This document shows positions 22,701 to 33,900 of a DNA stretch of 64,000 nucleotides, in pieces. Each line of letters opens with the position of its first letter. The first letter of the stretch is position 1. The translations under genes were made by a program, and so were the position numbers. The notes beneath the pieces are model-generated. The model saw only the letters and a list, made by a program, of their open reading frames with translations, was not told the origin of the DNA and made no database searches. Location of the stretch: NCBI GenBank assembly GCA_905221605.1, contig CAJNDS010000107.1, positions 93,501 to 157,500 on the forward strand, read 5' to 3'. This stretch comes from Symbiodinium natans (taxonomy: Eukaryota; Sar; Dinophyceae; Suessiales; Symbiodiniaceae).

Positions 22701-23200
22701 TTTATTCGCTGCCAGATGCAGGCAGCTGCGTGCTCCAATTGGACCTCGCACTCAGCTTGGGCCCGAAATGTCAGGGACCGGTAGGCAAAAGTTCTGGTGA
22801 GGCAGGAGCTTCGAAGGGTCTGGCCACGCAGTGCTTTTTTCGTGGTCCAGCTGCACTTTGACTTTTCCTTGTAGGCAAGCGCTTGTCTGTTTAAGGCAGG
22901 GCTTCGGTTGTGTACGAGAGTGGCCACCACAGCCGATTGCACTGTGCGACCGTGGCATCGTATGCTGCAGCTTCCGACCATCCCCTTCAACGCATCTGGC
23001 TTTCCCGGAACGATCTCCACGGCCGCCCGTCTAGTGATGGTTCCAGATAGAGTTCCGAAGGCTTCTAAGATAAAGATCTGAGATGGGTTCTTAGTGTCGG
23101 TGTCCCCCACCTCAACAAGTCAGCAGGCAGCATAGGCAGCACAGGTGCAAAGCATTTCCGCCACTGTGCTGATGCGGCCCGGCGGATTCAGCCAGAAGTT
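19799..23200. other. Moderately conserved tail of copy 1, no gene recognised
   Basis: It matches 47645-50560 with many indels. A module containing CCCAAGCTTGCCTGCTTGCAAGATG occurs twice (near 21948 and 22482) and again in copy 2 near 49144 and 49584, so a shorter tandem duplication predates the segmental one. A short telomere-like fragment lies near 20950. Reading frames here shift between the copies, which argues against coding. Confidence 0.5.
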
Positions 23201-23499
23201 AGGATGAGTTCAGTTAGAAGCTCGCTTGGGTCTTCGGCATGAATCTGTGGCGAATGCCTGTGGTGGAGCCCCTCTTAAGCTGCTCAATCTGCAGATGCCC
23301 AACAACAATTCAGACTTGTCTTTTAAGGCTTTAGCCAAGGCCCCGATTCACTCAGAGGCAAAGAGGGCGTTTCCCGTGCTCCTAGGAGAAAATGGGCGAC
23401 CGGCGGTAAGGGCAACCCGGCCTGCAGAGGACTGTGGCATACTGCGGCCTTTCTCAGTTCGCCGCATCCCTGGAAGCCACAAAGCCAGGGCATTCCGGA

Positions 23500-23640
23500 G
23501 TTCGCCCCCCGGACTCTTCTGGAGTCCTATTTGCAGTCCTCAAGCGCCCAAGCTGTTTCTGGTGCATGCTGCCACGTTGGACGCTGCCGCTCCCAACTTG
23601 CTACTGAAATCAGGGCCTCGGGCCCTTTTTGCTGCGGCTT
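23500..23640 (+). CDS. Weak coding candidate, counterpart at 50864-50990
   Basis: The plus-strand frame around S-P-I-C-S and P-K-L-F-L-V-H-A-A-T-L-D-A is kept in both copies. Silent changes at L, T, D, A and L codons slightly outnumber replacements in the core 30 codons. Outside this core the copies diverge and shift frame. No known domain, and the opposite strand is also open. Confidence 0.2.
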
Positions 23641-23907
23641 AGCATCTGCATGTGGGGTGTATGTGCGCAGTGTGAGCGGAGGATTGTGCTCAAAGGCGCT
23701 TGTCCTCCCCGAAACAGCTAATCTGCCAAAATCTCCAACAGCAGCTCCTTCCGGCCGACGCCTCCTGCGTTGCGTTGTTGCCACAGATTCACAGCGAGAG
23801 CGACCGGAGCAGCCCTCTGCTCGAGGCAGCCCCATGCGTTCTTTGACTCCTTGCACAGTGTCGCGTCTTCCAAGGCTTCGATGCGCCTGAGCGACGAGCC
23901 CTGATTC

Positions 23908-24427
23908 GGCCAGATACCCTTGACAGCCCTTGCAGTGCAGAGCCTAGAAATGTGCCTTGAAGGTCCCGTGTTCCCCACCGGTGTGCTGACCACGTCTCGA
24001 CGTGAAGCACGCAGCAAGTCACTTTGAATCCACCCTGCCACCGGTGCTTCTTGGCTGGCCTCTTTGCCTGGATCCGTCCAAAAAGTCTCCTGAGGTGTTA
24101 CTTGCAAGAAAAGACGTTGCATCGCTACTGCCTCGAACACGAGACCATGAATGCTGGGACGATGCGATGGACACTGGTACTTGTTTTTGACCACGACCAA
24201 GTGCTCCTCGAAGACACACTGGCAGTTGCCGGCTCCATTCCCAAAATTGGTGGACAGCCTTTGAGAATCCCACGATCCCCCGCGTTGACAGCTGTGTACA
24301 CAGCATACCTCTGCCGACGTGAGAGGAGGGGCTCCGCATACTTCTCCACGTCTCAGTACACAGTCTTGCTCATCTTGCTCATATCGAGCTCTGCTGAGAC
24401 ATCGGGATCCCGTGAAACCCAACCCTT
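23908..24427. other. 520-base block nearly identical between the two segmental copies
   Basis: This block and 51304-51823 have equal length and differ at only three positions (near 24230, 24254 and 24257), while flanks on both sides show many differences and indels. It is open in several frames on both strands. The three changes do not favour any one frame, since at least two are amino-acid-altering in each frame I tried. Recent gene conversion is the simplest explanation; a functional non-coding element is another. Confidence 0.8.
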
Positions 24428-24665
24428 GGGCCCTAGAGTGGCACTCAGAGTCCACAAGAATTCGGAAGGCGTGACAGTTACATCCAACCTGAAAATGAGC
24501 AGATCCCCCTGCAAGTGCCAGGTTCCAGGCGAACTTGATCTTGGGAGGGAAGTAGGGTAAATTAGGCACCCTACATTGCAGCACATCACCCAAAAGTCAT
24601 CTTAAGAGCAGTACATGAGGGTTTGGTGGCTTGCTTGCTTGCTTGCAGGGCTGAGAACGGCGCTG
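24428..24665. other. Copy-1-specific insertion next to the 520-base block
   Basis: Copy 2 passes directly from the block end at 51823 to sequence matching 24666 onward. The insert has no inverted ends that I can see. A short CTTG tandem lies at its right end near 24630-24648. Confidence 0.6.
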
Positions 24666-24739
24666 GGCTTCGAAGTGCCTCTGCGCTGATTCCGTTGAGC
24701 GCGTATCCGGGGTTTCACTTGGCAAGAATGGCACCCCGC

Positions 24740-25177
24740 CCCCGCGCTTGTAGGCCGGCCCCCGGCGCAAGCGGTGCGCTCCCCCAAAAGCCCGCAAAGG
24801 CCTCGCGTGTGGCAAGGAGGTTCTGTTGGGGTTCTGCAGGTCGCGTGAGCTCAGTGAGCCGCGTGTGAAAAAGGCCGCTCGGGCTGGCAAAGCACGGCAA
24901 GCACGGCCCAGGGGGCCCAGGGGCAGGTTCGGTTCGCCTCGCACTTGTGCGAAGCCGACGCGAATTGTCCAGATGCTGAAGTCCAGGGGCAGCTCGCAAC
25001 ATGGTCGCCGTGGGAGCTCTTGCATTTTCTGCAACCTCTACTGCCCGACCCTCGACCGAAAGGAGAAGTGCTACATCCAGGTCTAGAGCTAGCAGTTCGA
25101 ATGCAGTAGCGATTCTGGCTGGCACGGCTGCTTGCGCAAGCGCAGGCGTGACTCTCCAGAGGGCAGCTTTTCTGCCG
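24740..25177 (+). other. Copy-1-specific insertion containing a plastid-presequence-like frame
   Basis: Copy 2 lacks this stretch. From ATG 25001 a plus-strand frame of 73 codons reads M-V-A-V-G-A-L-A-F-S, then a Ser/Thr/Arg-rich stretch, then a hydrophobic segment (A-V-A-I-L-A-G-T-A-A) and an R-A-A-F motif. That order resembles a dinoflagellate plastid-targeting transit region with a stop-transfer segment. No mature protein follows before the stop near 25220, and the minus strand is open as well, so this may be chance or a dead exon. Confidence 0.25.
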
Positions 25178-25229
25178 GATTCCAGCATGCGCCTCTGCAC
25201 TCACACCGCAATCCCTGTCTAGATGCCAC

Positions 25230-26360
25230 ATCTAGGTGAAAAGAGAGCCGTTGAAGGCCCCTACTGGGACAAGTGCTTGAGACCTATCGAGTCCTGAGTG
25301 TTGCAGATCTGCAGCTGTAGGTCTTCATTGCTCCTTCTCGGGCATGCAGCGGGTGGAGATGTGGAGATTCCATCTTGGCCCAGGAAGAAGCTGAAACGTC
25401 CAGGGTGCGGTTGTCTGCTTGGTGCTTGGTGCTGCTTAGGGCCTCGAGTGTCGCGCCCTGACGAGCTCTCGACCTCTAGTGCTCGACTCATGCGCCCCTC
25501 CGCAGCTCAAGTCACAAAGGGGCCGGAACATGAGATGATGCTGGGCCGTGAGCTCGCAGACCTTCCCTGCGACTCCGACGCGTTCTCCACAAAGTGTCTC
25601 CAATCCGTGGGGTTCAACTGGTCATGTCTGGCCGTTGGACCACTTCGGCTCTTCGAGGGCAGTGCCACGGAGCGCATATGCGGGAGGCGCACTCGGTCTT
25701 CTGCATAGAAAAGTGGCGCTGCGTGTCTTTTGCACAAAAGCCCATCGCCGGCGAGAAGGCTCTTGGAGTCCGCGGGATCCGCCGTCTCTTTCACCAGCAT
25801 GGCCACGCTGATCCCTGTCGACTTGGGCAGCTTCTGGACGCGAATATTTTGAACACACGCATGAGCCCCTAAACCCTCTGATCTAGGACCCTTTTGCCTT
25901 AAACTTGCCCTCACCAAGGGGGAGCAGCGAGGTTCGCAAGGGCAGAGAGCTCGCCTGACGAAGCTCGCATGTGGAGAAGCAACAGATACCTCTCAACATC
26001 GCCAGCTGGACGAAGTGACGCGGGAGCAGGAGTGGCCTGGCAGGGAGACACTTGGGTCGGGCGAGTACCGGAAGAACGCGCTCATGCTGAAGCAGCCTCC
26101 GTGGAACAGATCTTTTGTGTTCTGACTGAGCTGAGCGCATGTTGAAAACCACAGGACCACAGGCTCTTTTGGCAACCCTATGTGTGTTACACCCCTCTTA
26201 ACAACCCCGCTGGCCTTATTCACAAGCCCTCAATCCCTGGCTCAGTGCAGGTGGGGACGGCGGTGATTCAGAAGGACCTTTCGGGGCCTGCGGAAGCTTT
26301 GTGAGTGCCTCTTGAGCCACTGCGCCCTTCACAGAGCTGATAGTAGCCAAGCCTCCAGCC
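25230..26360. other. Conserved tail, no gene recognised
   Basis: It aligns to about 51950-52790. A shared piece reads A-Q-V-T-K-G-P-E-H-E in one plus-strand frame (25505-25590; 52210-52290), but the frame then shifts between copies. Sequence 25900-26230 is largely absent from copy 2. Confidence 0.4.
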
Positions 26361-26367
26361 ACGCCTT

Positions 26368-26548
26368 CTACTCCGGGCTTGTGGATGACTGCCAGAAGAC
26401 AACAAAGGCCCCCCAAATGCAATGCCTGATCTGCCTGGCGGAAGCCTCGCCCCAGGTGCAGATGGACGCATCGATTCTTCGTAGCGTTGCGGATTTCCTG
26501 GTCCACTTGCCCTGTGACCCGTGCACGGCGAGCTCAGTGGACCGAGCC
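26368..26548. other. 181-base conserved block, coding-like, strand undecided
   Basis: This block and 52791-52971 have equal length and differ at four sites, while flanks differ strongly and by frameshifting indels. Three of the four changes are silent in the plus frame reading K-T-T-K-A-P-Q-M-Q-C-L-I-C. They are also silent in the minus frame reading A-S-I-C-T-W-G-E-A-S, because wobble positions of the two frames coincide. The minus frame ends in TAG at the block edge and could start after a CACAG|GGC acceptor, which suits a terminal exon. Product unknown. Confidence 0.4.
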
Positions 26549-27528
26549 AAGCTGATACCGAACTCCATCACACCGAGGTGCTGACGCGGAAGGTGGGGAA
26601 GCCTCATGGCTCTCAAGGCCTGGAAGCAGCAGAGCTCAGAAGAAGTCGAAGACTCGCCGGCTTCGCCTTCACAAGGCAGCGTTGGCAAGGCCGCTTCATC
26701 ACAGCCTCCGCGCGTCGCCGGCCACGCTAGTTCCGTGCTGCAGGCGAATCTCGCGAGCGGGCGGAGAGATGCGGTGAGAAGCGGCGCCCGTGCCGGCATG
26801 AAAGCAGCCAGGTCAACGTTGCACGTGATATCACGTGATTTTCCTCGAGCCTCACCTCAATCGGTGCTTCGGCCGTGAGGACGCGCCGGCCTTGATCAGG
26901 TTAGCGCGCGGACTTCCGTGCCGAAAACGTGGCGCGCCTGCTTCAAGGACATAGGAGGCACCTTCCCGCGAAACACAAACCGTGCAGGGCCGCAGGGGTC
27001 CTGTGTTTGGAGACGTTGCTGGGAAGTGCGCCCATCCCATGCCATTCTCGACCGCGGCTGCACGGAAGCACGTTCTTCTCGGGCCGGCCGCGCTGCGCGG
27101 GCGGCCCGGGGCGCTCTGAGGCGCATGCAGCGCTTCAGGCTTAAGCGGCTCAATCATGGGGCCGAGCGGGTCAGGCATTAAGCTCTGTATTCCCGGAGGC
27201 ATCCTGCTGCTCCTTTGGCTTCTGCAAACTTCCGCTCTTCAATAGTCTATGTCATCCGTCGGCCGAGTCTCTCAGGCAGTGCCTCGGACGGCGGTCGTGC
27301 GCATTTTGCGTGCGGCGGCCCTGCCTGCGGCGCCGGGCGTGTGGGCCCTGGAGGCAGAGGCAGAGGCCGAGAACTCGGAGGCCTGCTGCACTTCGTGTGT
27401 CTCATTTCATCTCATGTCTCATGGTATCTCGGCTCCCCAAGAGCTGGCTCACTCGATTTTTACAATGCAGTATTATGGCGCGTGCAGCGCTGAGGGCAAG
27501 TAGCTTGCCTTTAAAATGAGCTCCACAT

Positions 27529-27605
27529 GCTGCTCATATTGCTCATGCCCGCCATGTGGGCAGTCTCCTCATCGCATCGGAGGCAAACGGTTGAGGCGAT
27601 CAGCT
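27529..27605. other. 77-base conserved block, counterpart at 54014-54090
   Basis: Nearly identical between copies while flanks carry indels. The plus frame gives a hydrophobic stretch L-L-I-L-L-M-P-A-M-W-A-V, signal-peptide-like, but ATG in copy 1 is GTG in copy 2. The minus frame gives C-L-R-C-D-E-E-T-A-H-M-A-G-M and stays open across neighbouring indels in both copies, preceded by E-L-V-E-L-H-A. The minus reading is slightly favoured. Confidence 0.25.
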
Positions 27606-28306
27606 CCCTAGCCCGGAGACCTTCGCCCACCCACTTTCTCTCGCCATACGCGTTCAGCCCAAGCTGCATGCATTGAGCGTGCAGCTCCACAAGCTCCACA
27701 CAAGCTCACCAATCTCCGTGGGCGCCGTGGGCGATGCCGGTAGGGTACTTGCCAGGCCTGCTTGAGGCGGCAGCTTGCCGAGGAGGCGCCGTGAGAATCC
27801 CATGCAGGCGCAGCCGCAGCAGCTGCTCTGGCTTTCAGAAGCGCTGAGGCGCTTCAGCGCTCCCTGTCAAACCGTGCGGGAAGCAGCATACACGCGGCCA
27901 AGGAAGCTTCCACAGGGTGCAGGCTTGAGAGGCGCCCGGGCTGACGTTTGCGCGATGGCTCTCCCGAGCAGCGGCGCTTCGCCGCGTCGCGCTTCTGCGC
28001 ACACGTCACCGTGAGGAGTCCTTCGCATCGCAAGAAGCCAACTTGCCTTGCTGTATTTTCCGGATGCCCGTCCCTACGCAAGACTGCCACAAGGGCAGCT
28101 GTGGCTCAGCGACAGCTTAGGAAGAAACATCGACGTGCCGGCTGTCAGCGGAAGCAAAAGGTCAATGGGCCCCGCCATCCTTCCACGAAGTCATCGTGCC
28201 GGTTCGCAGGAATGCCAGGCCCCATCGCCAACGCAGCGATGTCACAGGATGACAGCTCCTGACACAGTGCCACCGCGCTCCATGCAACAGCTGCTTTCAA
28301 CTACCG

Positions 28307-28430
28307 TCAAGAAATTTGGGTCCGATCCCATTCTTGCCATCCTCCTCTTGAGCCAACCGTGTAGCCATTTGAGAATCCAGGTGTTGGAGAGCACGCGGGC
28401 ATTCGCCGCCCTAGCGTTCGCCGTGCCAAG
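28307..28430. other. 124-base conserved block, coding-like, strand undecided
   Basis: The partner is 54773-54896. A 48-base core is identical, then changes fall almost only at every third base. In the plus frame (F-G-S-D-P-I-L-A-I-L-L-L) six codon changes are silent and one is not. In the minus frame (N-T-W-I-L-K-W-L-H-G-W-L-K) the same sites are also wobble positions and two changes are not silent. Copy 2 has an in-frame stop just upstream in the plus frame, so a plus exon would have to begin near 54777. I do not recognise the product. Confidence 0.4.
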
Positions 28431-28439
28431 AGCCTGTGT

Positions 28440-29310
28440 ACCTCTAGCTGAGCGAGGTGGAGCCTGTTTCGGCGCCGTTTTCCGTGACCTGGAAGACGAT
28501 GGCCGGGTTCTCGAAACGAGGTCGAGCTGCCAGAGGTTGGTTTCCAGTCGGGCGCGGCGATCGACATGATGTCCATGGTGCCCCGTCTGTGCCCTCGTGA
28601 CTCCTCTGCACCCGAAATTTTGCCAGTGAAGCCCGAGATGCTCGGTGTTTTCTCTCTGCCCTGAATATCACGCGAGCACCCCCTGCGATGCCTTGAGCCT
28701 TGCGAGGGTCTCCATAAACGCCGGAGAGGCCCACAACAGCTGGCCCGGCTCTGCAGGGGGCGGGGGCCCCCTCGATCACACGGACACGCCGCTCATGGTC
28801 TCCTCCGTTGATGGCGCTCGGCGCCGTCATTTTGGGGGGCTGTCGGCGCATTCAGAGCCAAGATCATTTCTGCTTCTGAAATCGAAGCGCCTGCCTTACA
28901 TTCTCCCCTTCGGTCTGCAAAAGGCTCCAAAGGCTTCCCTGCTCTGACATGCCGCTCGGCACCGTGACGTTCCTCCAAGCATTACCATGGATGGCTCCCT
29001 AGAAAGGGCAGGGAAAGCTCATATCGTGGCTTCTGGAACAGTTGAGAAGTCATTCAGAGGACGAGATGCAAAGAACATGTTCACAAATAGATGAACTTTC
29101 TGACCCAAAGCTGAAGTATGCATGATGCCGATTCCAAAGCAGGTCGCATCTCCTTGCCAGCTGTAAGGCACTGCAAGGCTGTAGGGGCCGTGGAGGTGGC
29201 GGCGCAGCCGGTGCCTGTCGACCTTCACGAGCCAGGGAGGAGCACGGATGCTGTAGTTTGCGCTCGATGCAGGCAGCAGCATGTCGAAAACGGTTATTCT
29301 TGTTTCGGCC
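28440..29310. other. Right end of segmental copy 1, no gene recognised
   Basis: It aligns to 54900-55716. A piece near 28460-28510 (F-G-A-V-F-R-D-L-E-D-D-G in one plus frame) is well kept in copy 2 with a single F to L change, but the flanking frame is lost. Homology ends cleanly at GTTTCGGCC. Confidence 0.5.
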
Positions 29311-29812
29311 TGAGAGTCTCAGTGTTTCTCAGCGTGTCTCAGGAGCTATGGTGTATTTACGGGGTTGCGCCCATGTGCAGACAGATGCTCGAGGAGAGTT
29401 GCGTCTGCAACGGGTCAGCTGAGGCTTTCGTAGCCGGAACGCGGAGGGGATTTGGGCCGGCGTTGAGCTTGTAAGGACATCATTTTTAGACATCCGTCCA
29501 TTTCTGAAGCCGTGCAAAGCTTGTTTCAAAGCGTATGCATCCATCCAAACCGCTTCAAAGACCCAACCCCCCCAAGCCCCCGCTTTTTCAGCCCATGCAA
29601 ACCCATCGTGCGAACGTTCTGTTTGCAAATGGTTGTGACCCGGGCTTTTTCAGCCGTGCGCACCATTAGGATCCTTTCCAAACCCGTCGTGCGAGCATTG
29701 TGTTTGCAAAGCGGTAATGGGATTAATCAAAATTAATGAAAATCACTTAAGATTAATTGGAATTTGCTAAAATAAAAACTAGAAGAGGGATGGCCCGAAA
29801 GCATCGATTTGC
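29311..29812. other. Spacer after copy 1 with a small AT patch
   Basis: No gene identified. Two stretches near 29580-29640 and 29645-29710 resemble each other: each has TTTTTCAGCC, CCGTCGTGCGA or CATCGTGCGA, and TGTTTGCAAA. An AT-rich patch at 29717-29778 built of ATTAAT units prefigures the large island at 30995. Confidence 0.5.
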
Positions 29813-29814
29813 CG

Positions 29815-30195
29815 CGCGTTGACTCCATGCACTTGACTCCTTGCACTCGAATTGTATGCGCTTGGACAAGTCTATGCACTTACATGGTTGCATACTCACT
29901 TGTATACTGCACTGGTATACTGGACGTGTATGCACTTGAACTGCATGGCATTCAAGTGTGTGTTGAGTTGAATGCCATGCACTTGTGGTCAACTCTATGC
30001 ACTTCATTGGAATTCTCTACATATGAGGTTAACGGACTTGAACTCGACACTGTTGAACTCTATGCACTTGAGCAAGTGCATTCGACCAGAACTGTCCACG
30101 AGGCTGATATGCACTTGAACTGAATGCACTTGGACAACTGTATGCACTTATATGGTTCTAGACTCTGTGCACTGCACTTCTATGCACTTCCACTG
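29815..30195. repeat. Minisatellite of TATGCACTTG-type units
   Basis: The words TATGCACTTG, TGCACTTGAACT and CTGCATGGCA recur irregularly about every 20-30 bases. The degenerate units keep a plus-strand reading frame open only by repetition. Confidence 0.85.
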
Positions 30196-30199
30196 CATG

Positions 30200-30425
30200 G
30201 CACGATATTTCCCAGGTTTTCGACCCCCCGGAATTTGGCGAGGTTTTCGAGGCCCCGGAATTCGAGTCCCACGATATTTGCGAGGGTTTCGACATCCCGG
30301 AATTCGAGTCCCACGCTATTTGCGTGGTTTTCGACGGCTGTCGAGTCCCACGATGTTTGCGATGGTTTCGACATCCCGGAATTCGAGTCCCACGATATTT
30401 GCGAGGTTTTCGACGAGAAAAGACA
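30200..30425. repeat. Minisatellite with GAATTCGAGTCCCACGATAT core
   Basis: About five units of 40-50 bases share GAGTCCCACGATATTTGCGA and GGTTTTCGAC. Unit length varies with small deletions. Confidence 0.9.
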
Positions 30426-30449
30426 AAAACATCCCCGTGTCTTCACGCG

Positions 30450-30562
30450 CGCGGAAGTCCGTTACCATGCTATTTGCGGTGTTTTCAAGCGCCCAGATGT
30501 CCGTTACCGTGCTATTTGCGGTGTTTTTCAAGCGCCCAGATGTCCGTTACCGTGCTATTCTC
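30450..30562. repeat. Minisatellite with GTCCGTTACCGTGCTATT core
   Basis: Two full units of 52-53 bases and a partial third carry GATGTCCGTTACCGTGCTAT and TTCAAGCGCCC. Confidence 0.9.
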
Positions 30563-30835
30563 CGCGCGTCCGCGGCGTACTACATCTGTACTACAAAAAT
30601 CGATTTTCCAGCCGCGGAAGCTCCGCGTGTCCGCGGCGTACTACGTCTGTACTACAAAAATCGCCTTTCCAGCCACGGAAGCTCTGCGTGTCCGCGGCGT
30701 ACTACGTCTGTACTACAAAAGTCGACTTTCCAGCCACGCCAGCTCCGGGCGTCCCCGGCGTACTAGATTTGTACTAGCAAAGTCGACTTTCCAGCCACGG
30801 CAGTCCCCGGCGTGCTACGTCTGTACTACAAGAGT
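30563..30835. repeat. Minisatellite of about 61-base units with GGCGTACTACGTCTGTACTA
   Basis: Four to five units carry CCGCGGCGTACTACGTCTGT, ACTACAAAAATCG and TTTCCAGCCACGG. The tract then grades into CAGTCCCCGGCGT variants at 30800-30870. Confidence 0.9.
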
Positions 30836-30867
30836 CAAAAAACAACAGCCACGGCAGTCCCCGGCGT

Positions 30868-30985
30868 ACCGTAAAAAAAACGACGGTTTTAGCACCGCGA
30901 CCACGGTGAAACCCGCAGAAGGTTGTCCGCGCACAGAAAGAAACGTAAAAAAAACGACGGTTTTAGCACCGTGACCACGCCGAAA
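30868..30985. repeat. Two 80-base direct units with AAAAAAAACGACGGTTTTAG
   Basis: The block CGTAAAAAAAACGACGGTTT with TAGCACCG and GAAACCCGC follows occurs at 30870 and 30947. It borders the A+T island directly. Confidence 0.85.
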
Positions 30986-30994
30986 CCCGCTGAA

Positions 30995-33900
30995 TTTTGA
31001 TTATTTTTAGGTTATCTTAATTAATTTTAATTAATCTTACGTAATAACAATTCATCTTAATTAATTTTAAGTAAGTTTAATTAATTTTAAATAATTTTAA
31101 TTAATTTGAATTAATTTTAATGAATTTTAATTCATTTTAATTAATTTTAATTAATTTTAATTAATGTTAATTAATTTTAATTAATTTTAATTAATTTTAA
31201 TTAATTTTATTTAATTTTAATTAATTTTAATTAATTTTAATTAATTTTATTAATTTTAATTAATTTAAAATTAATTAATTTTAATTAATTTTAATAATTT
31301 TTATTATATTAATTAAATTTAATTAATTTTAATTAATTTTATTGATATTGGTTTAATTTAATTAATTTTAATGAATTTAATGATTTTAATATTTATGAAT
31401 TTTAATGATTTTAATGAATTTTAATGAATTTTAATGAATTTTAATGATTTTAATGAATTTTAATGAATTTTATGAATTTTAATGAATGTTTAATGAATTT
31501 AATGTTTTAATTTTAATTTTTAAATTTTCATTTTTTTAAATTTTTTAATAATTTTAATTAAAATTAATTTTAATTAATTTTAATTTAATTTTAAAATTAA
31601 ATTTTAATTCAATTTTAAATTTAATTTTTAATTAAATTAATTAATTTTAAAATTAATTAAAATTAATTAAAATTAAATTAAAATTAATCAAAATTAATCA
31701 ATTAATTCAAATTAATTAAATTAATGAAAAAAATCAAAATGATTAAATTAATTAGGATAAAATTAATTAAAACTCATAAAATTGTAATACTAATTAAAAA
31801 TAATCATTAAAAACAAAAAATTTTAGAAAATTAAATAAAACTAAATAAAAAAAAATTAAAAAATCATTAAAAATCATGAATTTATTCCAAAAATCAACAT
31901 TAATTAAAAGTGATTAAATACATTAAAATTACTTAAAATTTTAAAAAAAAAGATTAATGAAAATTAATACATTAATTAAAATTAATTAGAACCAATTAAA
32001 ATAAATTAAAAATAAATAAATAAATTAAAATAAAAAAATAAATCAAAAATAAAATAATCAAATAAATTCAAATAAATTCAAATAAATTTCATAAATTCAA
32101 ATAAATTCAAATAAATTCAAATAAATTCAAATAAATTAAAATAAAAAATTAAAATAAATTCAAATAAATTCAAAATAAATCACATAAATTCAAATAAATG
32201 CTAATAAATTCAAATAAATTCAAATAAATTCAATAAATTCCAAATAAATTCAATTAAATTCAAAATTAAATTCAAATAATTCAAATAAATTCCAAATAAA
32301 TTCAAGTCAATTCAAATAAATTCAAATAAATTCATAAATTCAAATAAAAAAATGAAATAAATAAATGAAAATAATTAACAATTAAGTAAGTTACATAATT
32401 ATTAAAATTAATTAAAATTAAATTAAATTAATTTCAAATTAATTCGAATATTTAAAATTAATTAAAATTAATTAAAATGAATAAAAATAAATTAAATAAA
32501 TTAAATAAATCAAAATTAATTCAATTAATTAATTAAAATTAATTAAATTAATTAAAATTAATAAAATAATTAAAAATTAATTAAAATTAATTAAAAATAA
32601 TTAAAATTTAATTAAAACTAATAAAAATCTTAAAATAAAAATCAATTAAAATAAATAATTTAAAAATAAAATGACTTATAATTAAACTATCAAAATTAGT
32701 TAAAGTTAATGAAATTAATCAAAATGAATAAAATTAATTAAAATTTATGTGAAAAATGAATTCAAATGAAATTCAAATGAATCAATGAATCAAATTCATT
32801 CAATGAATTCAATGAAATTCAAATGAATTCAATGAGTTCAAAATGTTAATTAATGCAAATTAATTCAAATTAATTCAATTAATTCAAATTAATTCAAATT
32901 AATTCAAATTTCAAATTAATTCAAATAATTCAAATTAATTTCAAATAATTCAAATTAAATTCAAATTGAGAAACTTAATTAAATTCAAATTCAATTCAAA
33001 ATGAAAAATTAATTGAAATAATTATCAATTTTAATTAAAAAATTTATCAATAATGCCAATTTAAATTCACAAAAAATTGATTAATATTAATTACAAGTAA
33101 TTAAAATTTCTTAAAATGTATTAAATAATTTCAAAAATTAATTAAAAACTAACTAACACTACTTCAAATTAGTTGAAATTCCTGAAATTATGAAAATTAA
33201 CACTATTAAAATTAATTAAAAATTATAAAAATAACAATTATTAAAATTAATTAAAATTAATTAAATTAATTAAGATTAATTAAAAATTATTAAAAATTCA
33301 TTAAACTTAATGAAAATTAATGAAATTTATAAAATTATTAAAATTAATTAAAATTAGCTAACATTAATTAAAATTAGTTAAAATCAACCAAAAGTAAAAT
33401 TAAGTAAATTAAATGAAAATCAATTATAATTCATTTGTCATTATTGAATTAAAACAAAATTAACATTTATATTGAAATTAAATTTTTAATTGAGATTTAA
33501 GTTCAAAATTAAAAATTCAGATTCAAAGTCATTTGAATTTGAAGCATTTTTAATAAATTTGTTTTTTATTAATTTGATTAATTTAATTAATTTTAATTTA
33601 ATTATTTTTTTTTTAAATATTTCATTAGTTTCTAATTATTTTATTATTTTACTGATTTTTACTTGATTTTAATTAATTTTATTAATTTTTAATAATTTTG
33701 ATTAATTTTTGATTAATTTTAATTTTGTGTTGTTTTTGATTTATTTTTTGTTAGTTTTTTTAGTTTTTTTAATTAATAATGATTAATTATTATATCAATT
33801 AATTTTATCTGATTTTTAACTAATTTTCATTATTTGTTTTTGTGTTTTTTTTTTTTACTGTTATTTCATTTAAGTTCATTTTGATTCATTTCAATCATTT

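Larger units (their letters stand above)
4400..29310 (+). repeat. Segmental duplication, copy 1 (about 24.9 kb)
   Basis: From about 4400 to 29310 nearly every block has a collinear counterpart in the same orientation at 35085-55716. The right boundary is sharp: homology stops after GTTTCGGCC at 29310 and at 55716. The left boundary is approximate. Copy 1 is longer mainly because arrays B and C have more units and because of insertions near 17920, 19110, 24430 and 24740. Confidence 0.9.

Noticed and set aside
23718-24593. 291-codon minus-strand frame, the longest in the window
   Set aside because: It spans the near-identical 520-base block and diverged flanks. Changes between copies alter amino acids in this frame, and the counterpart in copy 2 ends differently on both sides.
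30124-30974. Two overlapping plus-strand reading frames of about 217 codons each
   Set aside because: Both run straight through minisatellites and are open in different frames at once. The peptides merely repeat the DNA units, so they are not evidence of genes.
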